Shown piece by piece: positions 1 through 6,430 of a DNA stretch of 15,816 bases. Numbering within the stretch: the first letter of the stretch is position 1; the number at the start of each line of letters is the position of its first letter. The stretch lies in assembly GCA_002293315.1 (NCBI GenBank), contig DBCZ01000064.1:4058-19873 (forward strand). The letters are read 5' to 3'. Position numbers and translations under genes: made by a program. The notes below the pieces were generated by a model, which did no database searches, was not told where the DNA came from, and saw only the letters and a list, made by a program, of their open reading frames with translations. This DNA comes from Ruminococcaceae bacterium UBA945 (lineage in GTDB: Bacteria > Bacillota > Clostridia > Oscillospirales > Acutalibacteraceae).

Positions 1-1506
1 GAGGAGATTATCGTCATGATGCTTGAGGAGCTTTTCGAGCTGCATGATATAAAATCCTATTGCATGTTCAGGCTGACAAGAAACTCTGATTTGGAGATTG
101 ACGACGAAGCCGAGGATTTTCTTGAGGAGATACAGAAATCAATAAAGAAGAGACGCCGCGGAAGACCCGTGCGCCTTGAGATTGATTCAAGAGCCGACAA
201 AGGCATGCGTAAGTTCCTCACCGAGATGCTGAAAATAAGAGAGCATGAAATCTATGAAATAAGCGGACCGATTGATTTGACCTTCCTCTCGAAATTCGCG
301 GGACATAAGGGCTTCGAGAAATATCAGTTCCCCGCGATTTCACCTGTGCCCGCCGCGGATTTCATGGGCTCCGCCGACCTTTTCGAAACGATAAGGGAAC
401 GGGACAGGCTAGTGCATCACCCGTATGAGAGCTTCGACAGCGTCACGGATTTTATCCTGAAAGCCGCAGAAGATGAAAATGTGCTGGCTATCAAGCAGAC
501 GCTTTACCGCGTGAGCGGTCACTCGCCTATTATTGCCGCGCTTATCAAGGCGGCGGAAAACGGCAAGCAGGTAACGGTGCTCGTAGAGCTGAAGGCCAGA
601 TTTGACGAGGAGAATAATCTCAACTGGGCAAAGACGCTTGAAAAGGCTGGCTGCCATGTAATCTATGGCTTGCAGGGGCTTAAAACACATTGCAAAATTG
701 CGCTTATCGTGCGCAAAGAAGAAGACGGCATAAGGCGGTATCTGCACCTCGGCACGGGCAATTACAACGATTCAACCGCCAGAATATACACAGACCTCGG
801 GCTTTTCACCTGCGACAGTGAGTTCGGCGTGGACGCCTCTTCTCTCTTCAATGTGATAACGGGTTATTCACGCCCGCCGGAGTACAGCCGGTTTATCGTT
901 GCGCCGCACGGGATGAGAGATTTCTTCGTGCATATGATTAAGGGCGAGACGGAGAACGCGAAGAAAGGCTTGCCTGCCGGGATAACAGTGAAAATCAATT
1001 CACTTGTTGATTTTGAGATAATCAATTTGCTCTATCAGGCCTCGCAGGCGGGTGTGGAGATAAAACTCATCGTGCGCGGAATCTGCTGCCTTATACCGGG
1101 AATTGAGGGCATAAGCGAGAATATCACCGTGATGAGCATAGTCGGGCAGCTTCTTGAGCACAGCCGCATATTCAAGTTTGAAAACGCGGGTGACCCAAAA
1201 ATCTATATGGGCAGCGCAGACTGGATGCCGAGGAATCTCGACAGGCGCATTGAGCTCGTCTTCCCCATTGAGGACGCGGGCATCAAGAAGCGCGTGGACA
1301 GCATTCTTGAGATTCTGCTTTCTGATACCACGAACGCCCGCATAATGCAAAATGACGGCTCATATCATAATGTGAACCGCAGAGGAAAGCCGAAGCTGAG
1401 CAGCCAGCAGGAGCTTTACCGCGAGGCCATGAAGCGCTCTCATGACTTGCAAAAGATTGAAAAAAGCACACCTCTGATTCCGATTCATTCCTCGGATAAT
1501 CAGTGA
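1..1506 (+). CDS. ppk1: Polyphosphate kinase 1, C-terminal part (5' end outside window)
   Basis: PPK1 reversibly transfers the gamma phosphate of ATP onto long-chain polyphosphate through a phosphohistidine. The frame is open from base 1, so the gene is cut by the window edge. The 501 codons present, against a usual 690-720 residues, mean that roughly 200 residues are missing (the N-terminal domain and part of the head domain). The two phospholipase-D-like catalytic domains are intact. The first has KTHCKIALI, whose His (codon 688-690) matches the autophosphorylated His435 of E. coli PPK, followed by HLGTGNYNDSTARIYTD. The second has LLEHSRIF, whose His (codon 1159-1161) matches His592, followed by YMGSADWMPRNLDRRIE. 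The RRRGRPVRLEI segment near the start is also typical. It ends 23 bp before pfkA and probably shares its transcript. Identification is firm; only the 5' end is unknown. Confidence 0.96.
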   Translation, partial: EEIIVMMLEELFELHDIKSYCMFRLTRNSDLEIDDEAEDFLEEIQKSIKKRRRGRPVRLEIDSRADKGMRKFLTEMLKIREHEIYEISGPIDLTFLSKFAGHKGFEKYQFPAISPVPAADFMGSADLFETIRERDRLVHHPYESFDSVTDFILKAAEDENVLAIKQTLYRVSGHSPIIAALIKAAENGKQVTVLVELKARFDEENNLNWAKTLEKAGCHVIYGLQGLKTHCKIALIVRKEEDGIRRYLHLGTGNYNDSTARIYTDLGLFTCDSEFGVDASSLFNVITGYSRPPEYSRFIVAPHGMRDFFVHMIKGETENAKKGLPAGITVKINSLVDFEIINLLYQASQAGVEIKLIVRGICCLIPGIEGISENITVMSIVGQLLEHSRIFKFENAGDPKIYMGSADWMPRNLDRRIELVFPIEDAGIKKRVDSILEILLSDTTNARIMQNDGSYHNVNRRGKPKLSSQQELYREAMKRSHDLQKIEKSTPLIPIHSSDNQ

Positions 1507-1516
1507 GTATAAATTT

Positions 1517-1521
1517 GGAGG
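1517..1521 (+). promoter_or_regulatory. Ribosome binding site deciding the pfkA start
   Basis: GGAGG lies 8 nt before the ATG at 1530. The open frame reaches back to a GTG at 1503 that overlaps the ppk1 stop codon and has no Shine-Dalgarno sequence at a proper distance. PFK homology begins exactly at MKRVGILTSGGD, so 1530 is preferred. Confidence 0.85.
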
Positions 1522-1529
1522 TATTGTTG

Positions 1530-2609
1530 ATGAAAAGAGTGGGTATACTTACAAGTGGCGGAGACTGCCAAGGGCTGAACTCTGCCATAAGAGGCGTCGC
1601 CAAGGGGCTTTATCATGAGTTTGGCGATAATGTGGAGATTCACGGCATCAAGGATGGCTACAGAGGGCTTATCACAGGCGAGAGCAAACTGATGAAGCCC
1701 TCGGATTTCTCCGGCATCCTCACAGAGGGAGGCACGATTCTCGGCACGTCACGGCAGCCCTTCAAGCTTATGCGCGTCATAGATGAGGAAAGCAACGTCG
1801 ACAAGGTAAAGAGCATGAAAGAGAATTATCAGAAGATGAAGCTTGACTGCCTCGTGGTTTTAGGCGGAAACGGCACACAGAAATCTGCCAATATGCTTCG
1901 TGAAGAGGGGCTCAACGTCATTCATCTGCCGAAGACGATTGACAATGACGTCTGGGGAACCGATGTGACCTTCGGCTTTCACAGCGCCGTGGAAATAGCG
2001 ACGAATGTGATAGACTGCATTCACACCACGGCCACCTCTCACGGCAGGATTTTCATCGTTGAGGTCATGGGTCACAAGGTGGGCTGGCTCACTCTGTTTG
2101 CCGGGCTGGCGGGCGGCGCAGATATCATCTTACTGCCGGAAATCCCCTATGATATAAATAAGATTACACAGACGCTTAAGGCAAGAGAGAAAAGCGGCAA
2201 GAAGTTCTCAATCTTGGCCGTCGCTGAGGGCGCTATCTCAAAAGAAGAGGCAGCGCTCACAAAGAAAGAGCTCAAGAAGGCGAGAGAGAATTTCCCGTAT
2301 CCCTCGATTGTTTACCGCATTCAGAAAGAGCTTTCGGCCGTGGTTGAGAACGAGGTGCGCGTGTGCGTGCCAGGGCATTTCCAAAGAGGCGGCGACCCCT
2401 GCGCCTTTGACAGAGTGCTTACCACAAAGCTCGGCGCTGCTGCCGCAAAGATGATAAAGGAGAAAAACTTTGGCAATATGGTCGGAATAGTCGGGGGGAA
2501 AACCGCACCTGTGCCTCTTGAGGAGGTTGCGGGCAAGCTGAAATATGTGGACTTAGGCTGTGATGAAATCAAGGCGGCCAGACAGATAGGAATTTCGTTC
2601 GGAGATTAA
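1530..2609 (+). CDS. pfkA: 6-phosphofructokinase (group III, mixed donor signature)
   Basis: Cytoplasmic glycolytic enzyme of 359 aa that phosphorylates fructose 6-phosphate at C1. The N-terminal loop is TSGGDCQGLNSAIRG (residues 8-22). The donor loop is GGNGTQ (112-117), the catalytic loop PKTIDND (134-140) with the general-base Asp138, then GTDVTFGF, SHGRIFIVEVMG (170-181) and the substrate loop HFQRGGDP. By E. coli numbering, Gly104 is kept (G115), as in ATP enzymes, while Gly124 is replaced by Lys135, as in PPi-dependent enzymes. That pairing is known in ATP-using group III PFKs. Asp103 is Asn (N114), and the Arg usual after VMG is His182. ATP is therefore the likelier donor, but PPi is not excluded. 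The start at 1530 is set by a GGAGG. It sits between ppk1 (23 bp) and the isomerase gene (24 bp), probably in one operon. Confidence 0.93.
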   Translation: MKRVGILTSGGDCQGLNSAIRGVAKGLYHEFGDNVEIHGIKDGYRGLITGESKLMKPSDFSGILTEGGTILGTSRQPFKLMRVIDEESNVDKVKSMKENYQKMKLDCLVVLGGNGTQKSANMLREEGLNVIHLPKTIDNDVWGTDVTFGFHSAVEIATNVIDCIHTTATSHGRIFIVEVMGHKVGWLTLFAGLAGGADIILLPEIPYDINKITQTLKAREKSGKKFSILAVAEGAISKEEAALTKKELKKARENFPYPSIVYRIQKELSAVVENEVRVCVPGHFQRGGDPCAFDRVLTTKLGAAAAKMIKEKNFGNMVGIVGGKTAPVPLEEVAGKLKYVDLGCDEIKAARQIGISFGD

Positions 2610-2633
2610 AATAAAAAGAAAACGGAGAGAATC

Positions 2634-3536
2634 ATGAAATTTGGAGCAAGCTTATACAGCTTTTACGGCAGCCTGCAACGCGGGCTTGTCAAGGAGGAAA
2701 ATCTCATCAGCATCACAAAAGAACTTGGTTTTGACGCTGCCGAGGTGGTGGATTTTGTCAATTTGAATTGTGTAAAAGGTGAAATGTTTGAGAAGTGCGC
2801 AAGTCTGCGCAACGAAGCAAAATCACAAGGTATGTGTCTTTCCGCTTTGGCGGTAACTTCCGACTTCATCTCAGGCAGCGAAGGAAACACAGAAGCAGAA
2901 ATAAAGCGCGTGAAGCATCTTGTGGACTGTGCGGAGGTTCTGGGCGTAGATAAAATGCGCATAGATATGACGCGCGGCTTGGCTATAGATTCGCGTGAAT
3001 ATAAAAGCTTCAACACCATCCTCCCCGCTTTGGCCGATGCCGCAAGGGAGATTGCGGAATATGCTATGCCGAAGAAAATCCTCATAATGACGGAGAACCA
3101 CGGCTTCTTCTCGCAGGATTCACAGCGTATGGAAAAGCTCTATGATGCGGTGAATCACCCGAACTTCGCGCTTCTGTGCGACATAGGCAACTTCCTCTGC
3201 GCGGACGAAGACCCGGCACTTGCCGTGACGAGGGTTGCGCCTTATTCAAGATATGTTCACGTGAAGGATTTTATTGTGAAATCCTATCTGGACAGCGACC
3301 CCGGCGAAGGGGCTTTCAGAAGCCGCGGCGGCAATTTCCTGCGCGGCACTATCGTGGGGCATGGAAATGTGCCGGTCAAGCACTGCTTGAGGCAGCTCAT
3401 GGCCTGCGGCTATGACGATGTGATTTCAATCGAGTTCGAGGGGCTGGAGGAATCCGTTGAGGCGCTGAAAATCGGCCTTGCTAACATTAAAAGGTATGTT
3501 GCGGAAATAGAAAATGAGAGGCATTTGCAGGGGTGA
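2634..3536 (+). CDS. Sugar phosphate isomerase/epimerase-like TIM-barrel protein
   Basis: 300-aa protein of the xylose-isomerase-like TIM-barrel superfamily (AP_endonuc_2 fold), whose members isomerise or epimerise ketoses, inosose or hydroxypyruvate using a divalent metal. The four metal ligands of D-tagatose 3-epimerase-type enzymes can be placed: Glu154 in MTENHG, Asp183 in LLCDIGNF, His209 in YVHVKDF, and Glu267 in ISIEFEG. The N-terminal strand MKFGASLYSF and the GFDAAEVVD segment (32-40) are also typical. The start has GGAGAG 4 nt upstream of the ATG. The next gene, a Gfo/Idh/MocA oxidoreductase, begins 3 bp after the stop, so the two are very probably co-translated. Such pairs are common in sugar and inositol catabolism loci. 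The actual substrate cannot be read from the sequence; no transporter or regulator lies nearby. Confidence 0.85.
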   Translation: MKFGASLYSFYGSLQRGLVKEENLISITKELGFDAAEVVDFVNLNCVKGEMFEKCASLRNEAKSQGMCLSALAVTSDFISGSEGNTEAEIKRVKHLVDCAEVLGVDKMRIDMTRGLAIDSREYKSFNTILPALADAAREIAEYAMPKKILIMTENHGFFSQDSQRMEKLYDAVNHPNFALLCDIGNFLCADEDPALAVTRVAPYSRYVHVKDFIVKSYLDSDPGEGAFRSRGGNFLRGTIVGHGNVPVKHCLRQLMACGYDDVISIEFEGLEESVEALKIGLANIKRYVAEIENERHLQG

Positions 3537-3539
3537 AAT

Positions 3540-4535
3540 ATGCTTAATTTTGGAGTTGTGGGTTCGGGCTGGATTACCGATGAATACATACACGGCGCTA
3601 AAGACAGCGGGCTTTGGCAGCTATCGGCTGTATACTCGAGAACGAAGGAGCGCGGCGACGATTATGCCAAAAAGCATGGCGCTGAATACGTCTTCACAGA
3701 CATAGACAAGATGGCGAAATCTGATAAAATTGATGCAGTCTATATAGCCAGCCCTAATTATCTTCACATGGAGCAGGCGAAGGTTTTCATTGAAAACGGA
3801 AAGCACGTCATCTGCGAAAAACCGCTCTCAGCGCAGGCTGATAAGCTGAAGGAGAATATTGCGCTGGCACGTGAAAAGGGCGTGATTTTTCTTGAAGCGA
3901 TTATGTATATGCACCTGCCGCAGAGAGAACTTCTTGAGGAAAGCCTCAAGAAAATCGGCTGCCTCAATCTTGTAAAGATTGATTTCTGCCAGCGCTCTTC
4001 AAAGCTTGACGCATACCTCGCCGGCACGGAGATACCTAATATATTCAACCCGAAGCTTGAAACCGGCGCGCTGATGGACTTGGGCGTTTACTGCATCTAC
4101 CCCGTGCTTCATCTTTTCGGTAAACCTCAGGAATTCTTGGGCGGGGCACAGCTTCTTCCAACAGGAGCTGACTCAAGCGGCGGGATACTCATGAAATATC
4201 CTGATTTGCTTGTAAACATCGTGTATTCGAAAATCGGGCAGGCGTATGCCGGCAGCGAGTTTCAGGGCACAGAGGGGACGTTGTATGTCGATTCAATCTC
4301 TCGCCTTGCAGACATGAGCCTGCGCTATAAGGACGGCAAAACCGAAAAGCTTTTGGGCGATGAGGAGAAGTTCAAGCTCATGGGCTATGAAGCGAAATCC
4401 TTTTACCGGCTTATAACTGATTTTGAAGCGAACAAGGCCTTTTATGAGCAATGCACCGCACTCTCAATTGATGTGTGTGAATTCATGGAGGCGGCACGTG
4501 AAAAGATGGGAATAAGATTTGATACAGATGAATAG
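3540..4535 (+). CDS. Gfo/Idh/MocA family NAD(P)-dependent oxidoreductase
   Basis: 331-aa cytoplasmic oxidoreductase. An N-terminal Rossmann fold is shown by the dinucleotide loop FGVVGSGWI (residues 4-12). The family hallmark CEKPLS follows at 92-97, with Lys94 as the expected catalytic or substrate lysine. The C-terminal alpha/beta domain carries GALMDLGVYCIYP (176-188), where the Asp180/Tyr184 arrangement resembles dihydrodiol-dehydrogenase-like members rather than those with His at the second position. The family oxidises or reduces sugars, inositols, or pyrrole/dihydrodiol compounds; the substrate here is unknown. An AGGGG just before the ATG overlaps the end of the upstream isomerase gene, which implies translational coupling and a shared pathway. 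Length is normal for the family. The gene is followed at once by a strong hairpin terminator. Confidence 0.9.
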   Translation: MLNFGVVGSGWITDEYIHGAKDSGLWQLSAVYSRTKERGDDYAKKHGAEYVFTDIDKMAKSDKIDAVYIASPNYLHMEQAKVFIENGKHVICEKPLSAQADKLKENIALAREKGVIFLEAIMYMHLPQRELLEESLKKIGCLNLVKIDFCQRSSKLDAYLAGTEIPNIFNPKLETGALMDLGVYCIYPVLHLFGKPQEFLGGAQLLPTGADSSGGILMKYPDLLVNIVYSKIGQAYAGSEFQGTEGTLYVDSISRLADMSLRYKDGKTEKLLGDEEKFKLMGYEAKSFYRLITDFEANKAFYEQCTALSIDVCEFMEAAREKMGIRFDTDE

Positions 4536-4536
4536 A

Positions 4537-4570
4537 AAACTCCCTCACATGCTATTATGTGAGGGAGTTT
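4537..4570. terminator. Bidirectional hairpin terminator between convergent operons
   Basis: AAACTCCCTCACAT (4537-4550) and its perfect complement (4557-4570) form a 14-bp stem with a 6-nt loop. It starts one base after the stop of the oxidoreductase gene, and its right arm contains the last bases of the TAA stop of the convergent ComEA-like gene (ends 4569). The arms begin with A3 and end with T3, so the hairpin can work in both directions, though the U-tracts are short. Confidence 0.88.
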
Positions 4571-4952
4571 ATTCAAGAATGATGTATTCTCTTATACTAT
4601 CCAGTTTGCTTTGATATATGCCGTCTACGTTCAGCAGGTCGTCAATGCTTTCAAAAGCGCCGTATTCGTCTCTGTATGCAACTATTCGCTCGGCCAGCAC
4701 CTCGCCGATACCGGGCAGCGCGATGAAATCAATATCCCGCGCGGCGTTTATATTGATTGGCTCAATTTGCTTTGACGGTTCACTGCTTTCAGCGGAATTC
4801 ATTTCGGAAAGAGTTGATTCTGCCGAAGAATTACTCGGCGAATTGATATAGAAATTCATGCGCGCGCTGTCAAAGAGATACATGCCAATCAGCGCCACAA
4901 ACGCAAGTATCGTTATCACCGCCAACAGCGCAATCTGCTTCTCTTTTTTCAT
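4569..4952 (-). CDS. ComEA-like helix-hairpin-helix DNA-binding protein, short form
   Basis: 127-aa membrane-anchored protein. A Lys-rich start is followed by one hydrophobic segment (about residues 7-27), then a Ser/Glu-rich linker (38-64). The C-terminal tandem helix-hairpin-helix region (66-124) opens with ININAA and contains LPGIGEVLAERI (79-90) and VDGIYQSKLDSI (109-120), the ComEA signature. ComEA binds incoming double-stranded DNA outside the membrane during transformation; this orientation fits a signal-anchor. Classical Gram-positive ComEA also has an SLBB domain between the anchor and the HhH; here only a short low-complexity linker is seen. No comEB/comEC lies within the window. 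A GAGG sits 6 nt before the ATG, and the gene starts 1 bp after the rluD stop, so it is the last gene of lspA-rluD-comEA-like. A role in DNA uptake is inference. Confidence 0.85.
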   Translation of the reverse strand: MKKEKQIALLAVITILAFVALIGMYLFDSARMNFYINSPSNSSAESTLSEMNSAESSEPSKQIEPININAARDIDFIALPGIGEVLAERIVAYRDEYGAFESIDDLLNVDGIYQSKLDSIREYIILE

Positions 4953-4953
4953 T

Positions 4954-5892
4954 TCATGCCTCGGATAAGGATTTCAGGAATTTAATGAAGTAATCCGGCT
5001 TTTTGGCCTTGATTTCCATGTATTCTTCTGTGCGCGGATGAATAAACCCTATCAACCCCGCGTGCAGGCACTGCCCGCCAAGCGACGTGATGGCTTTCTT
5101 CGGGCCGTAAACTGCATCGCCGGCCACAGGATGACCGACATATGCCATGTGCACCCTAATTTGATGCGTTCTGCCTGTTTCGAGGCGCGCGATTATCTCA
5201 CTGAAGGTGTTATTATATATGTTGAGCCCACTGTATTCAGTTTGCACGGCGAAATGCGTGATTGCTTCCTTTGCCGACGGCGAAACCTGCACTGCCATCT
5301 TTTTCCTGTCCTTGGGGCTTCGCCCTATCGGCGCGTTGATTGTGCCTTCATGCTCATTAAGGCGGCCATATACCACGGCGCTGTATTCACGCTTGACGCT
5401 ATGCTCTTTGATTTGCTCCGCAAGCTTCACGTGGGTGAAATCATTCTTGGCGACGATGAGCAGCCCGCTGGTGTCCTTGTCTATTCTATGCACGATACCC
5501 GGGCGCAAAACGCCGTTAATGCCTGAAAGCGAATCTTTGCAATGATACATCAGGGCGTTCACCAGAGTGCCGGAATAATTCCCAGGCGCAGGGTGGACGA
5601 CCATGGTCTTTGGCTTGTTCACGACAAGCAAATCATCGTCTTCATAAGGAATATCCAGTGCAATATCCTCGGCTTCGACGTCAAGAGCCTTCGGCGCGGG
5701 AATAAGCACGCTTACCTCATCGCCTGCCTGCACCTTTGAGCTTTTTGAGACCTTCTCGCCGTTTACCTTCACGAGGCCGTCTTCGATCAGCTTTTGCACG
5801 GCTGAGCGCGTCAAGCCAATTTCATCAGAAATGAGCCTGTCTATTCTTGTTCCGGCTTCGCTTGCCGTGAAAACAGCCCTCTGCTCCATCAT
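4954..5892 (-). CDS. rluD: RluD/YlyB-family 23S rRNA pseudouridine synthase
   Basis: 312-aa enzyme that converts uridines in RNA to pseudouridine; RluD-type members modify helix 69 of 23S rRNA. An N-terminal S4 RNA-binding domain (about 15-65: TRIDRLISDEIG, then VNGEKVSKSSKVQAGDEV) precedes the catalytic domain. The catalytic motif is GIVHRIDKDTSGLL (132-145) with nucleophile Asp138, and the conserved RTHQIRVHMAYVGHPVAGD block lies towards the C-terminus. Its ATGATG start overlaps the lspA stop by 4 bp (ATGA); the second ATG is an equally possible start, one residue shorter. The order lspA then rluD matches lspA-ylyB of B. subtilis. The exact target uridines cannot be told from the sequence. 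Confidence 0.95.
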   Translation of the reverse strand: MMEQRAVFTASEAGTRIDRLISDEIGLTRSAVQKLIEDGLVKVNGEKVSKSSKVQAGDEVSVLIPAPKALDVEAEDIALDIPYEDDDLLVVNKPKTMVVHPAPGNYSGTLVNALMYHCKDSLSGINGVLRPGIVHRIDKDTSGLLIVAKNDFTHVKLAEQIKEHSVKREYSAVVYGRLNEHEGTINAPIGRSPKDRKKMAVQVSPSAKEAITHFAVQTEYSGLNIYNNTFSEIIARLETGRTHQIRVHMAYVGHPVAGDAVYGPKKAITSLGGQCLHAGLIGFIHPRTEEYMEIKAKKPDYFIKFLKSLSEA

Positions 5893-6371
5893 TCCTCGCC
5901 CTCCGACAGGCGCTGCGCAGGTCTTGATTTCCTTTTGATTGTCAGCAGCGCGATTATCAGAAAAACCGCGCCGATAGTGACGCAGGCATCGGCAAGATTG
6001 AACACATAGCCGAAGAATGTGAAATTGACAAAGTCTATTACATATCCCAGCGCGATGCGGTCAATCAAATTCCCCACCCCTCCGGCGATTATCATCGTCA
6101 GTGCTGTGCGGGAGAAGAAATTGTGCTTTTTATATGCGAAGAGCAGGATTATACATATTAGCGTGGCGAGAATCGTAATCAGGATAAAAACCCAGCGATG
6201 GTCTTGCAAAATCCCGAACGCAGCGCCTCTGTTCTCAACATATGTGAGCTTCAAAAAATTATCTATCACTGTCATTTCGCCGATTGGGCTGAGATGTTTC
6301 ACGGCGAGAAATTTGAAAACTTGATCAAGCCCTATTAAAAGAGCCGATACTATGAGACATATTGCAGGCAT
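5889..6371 (-). CDS. lspA: Lipoprotein signal peptidase (signal peptidase II)
   Basis: 160-aa integral membrane aspartyl protease that cleaves prolipoprotein signal peptides after the lipobox Cys has been diacylated by Lgt. Four hydrophobic segments are visible (about 2-22, 60-80, 88-104, 122-143). Conserved blocks are YVENRGAAFGIL (44-55), GGVGNLIDRIALGYVIDF (97-114) and FNLADACVTIGA (124-135). The catalytic Asp pair should be Asp113 (VIDF) and Asp128 (NLAD), by comparison with the P. aeruginosa enzyme. Length is standard. A strong GGAGG (6377-6381) lies 5 nt upstream of the ATG. A hairpin separates it from divIVA upstream, and rluD follows with a 4-bp overlap. Confidence 0.96.
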   Translation of the reverse strand: MPAICLIVSALLIGLDQVFKFLAVKHLSPIGEMTVIDNFLKLTYVENRGAAFGILQDHRWVFILITILATLICIILLFAYKKHNFFSRTALTMIIAGGVGNLIDRIALGYVIDFVNFTFFGYVFNLADACVTIGAVFLIIALLTIKRKSRPAQRLSEGEE

Positions 6372-6376
6372 AGCTT

Positions 6377-6381
6377 CCTCC
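6377..6381 (-). promoter_or_regulatory. lspA ribosome binding site
   Basis: GGAGG on the minus strand, 5 nt before the lspA ATG (6371). It lies only 15 bp beyond the end of the upstream hairpin, leaving no space for a promoter between the two. Confidence 0.8.
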
Positions 6382-6396
6382 GTTATGCGCTAAAAG

Positions 6397-6422
6397 AAAG
6401 TGCAAACAGCAGTTTGCACTTT
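6397..6422 (-). terminator. Hairpin terminator or attenuator between divIVA and lspA
   Basis: AAAGTGCAAAC (6397-6407) pairs perfectly with 6412-6422, giving an 11-bp stem and a 4-nt loop. On the minus strand it begins 8 bp after the divIVA stop (6431-6433) and is followed by CTTTTA, a weak U-tract, as for an intrinsic terminator of the division operon. Because lspA starts only 25 nt further on, some read-through probably occurs. Confidence 0.75.
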
Positions 6423-6430
6423 TATTACGC

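Noticed and set aside
5038..5526. 162-codon open frame on the plus strand, antisense to rluD
   Set aside because: It is fully inside rluD, whose motifs are intact, and shows no domain or initiation signal.
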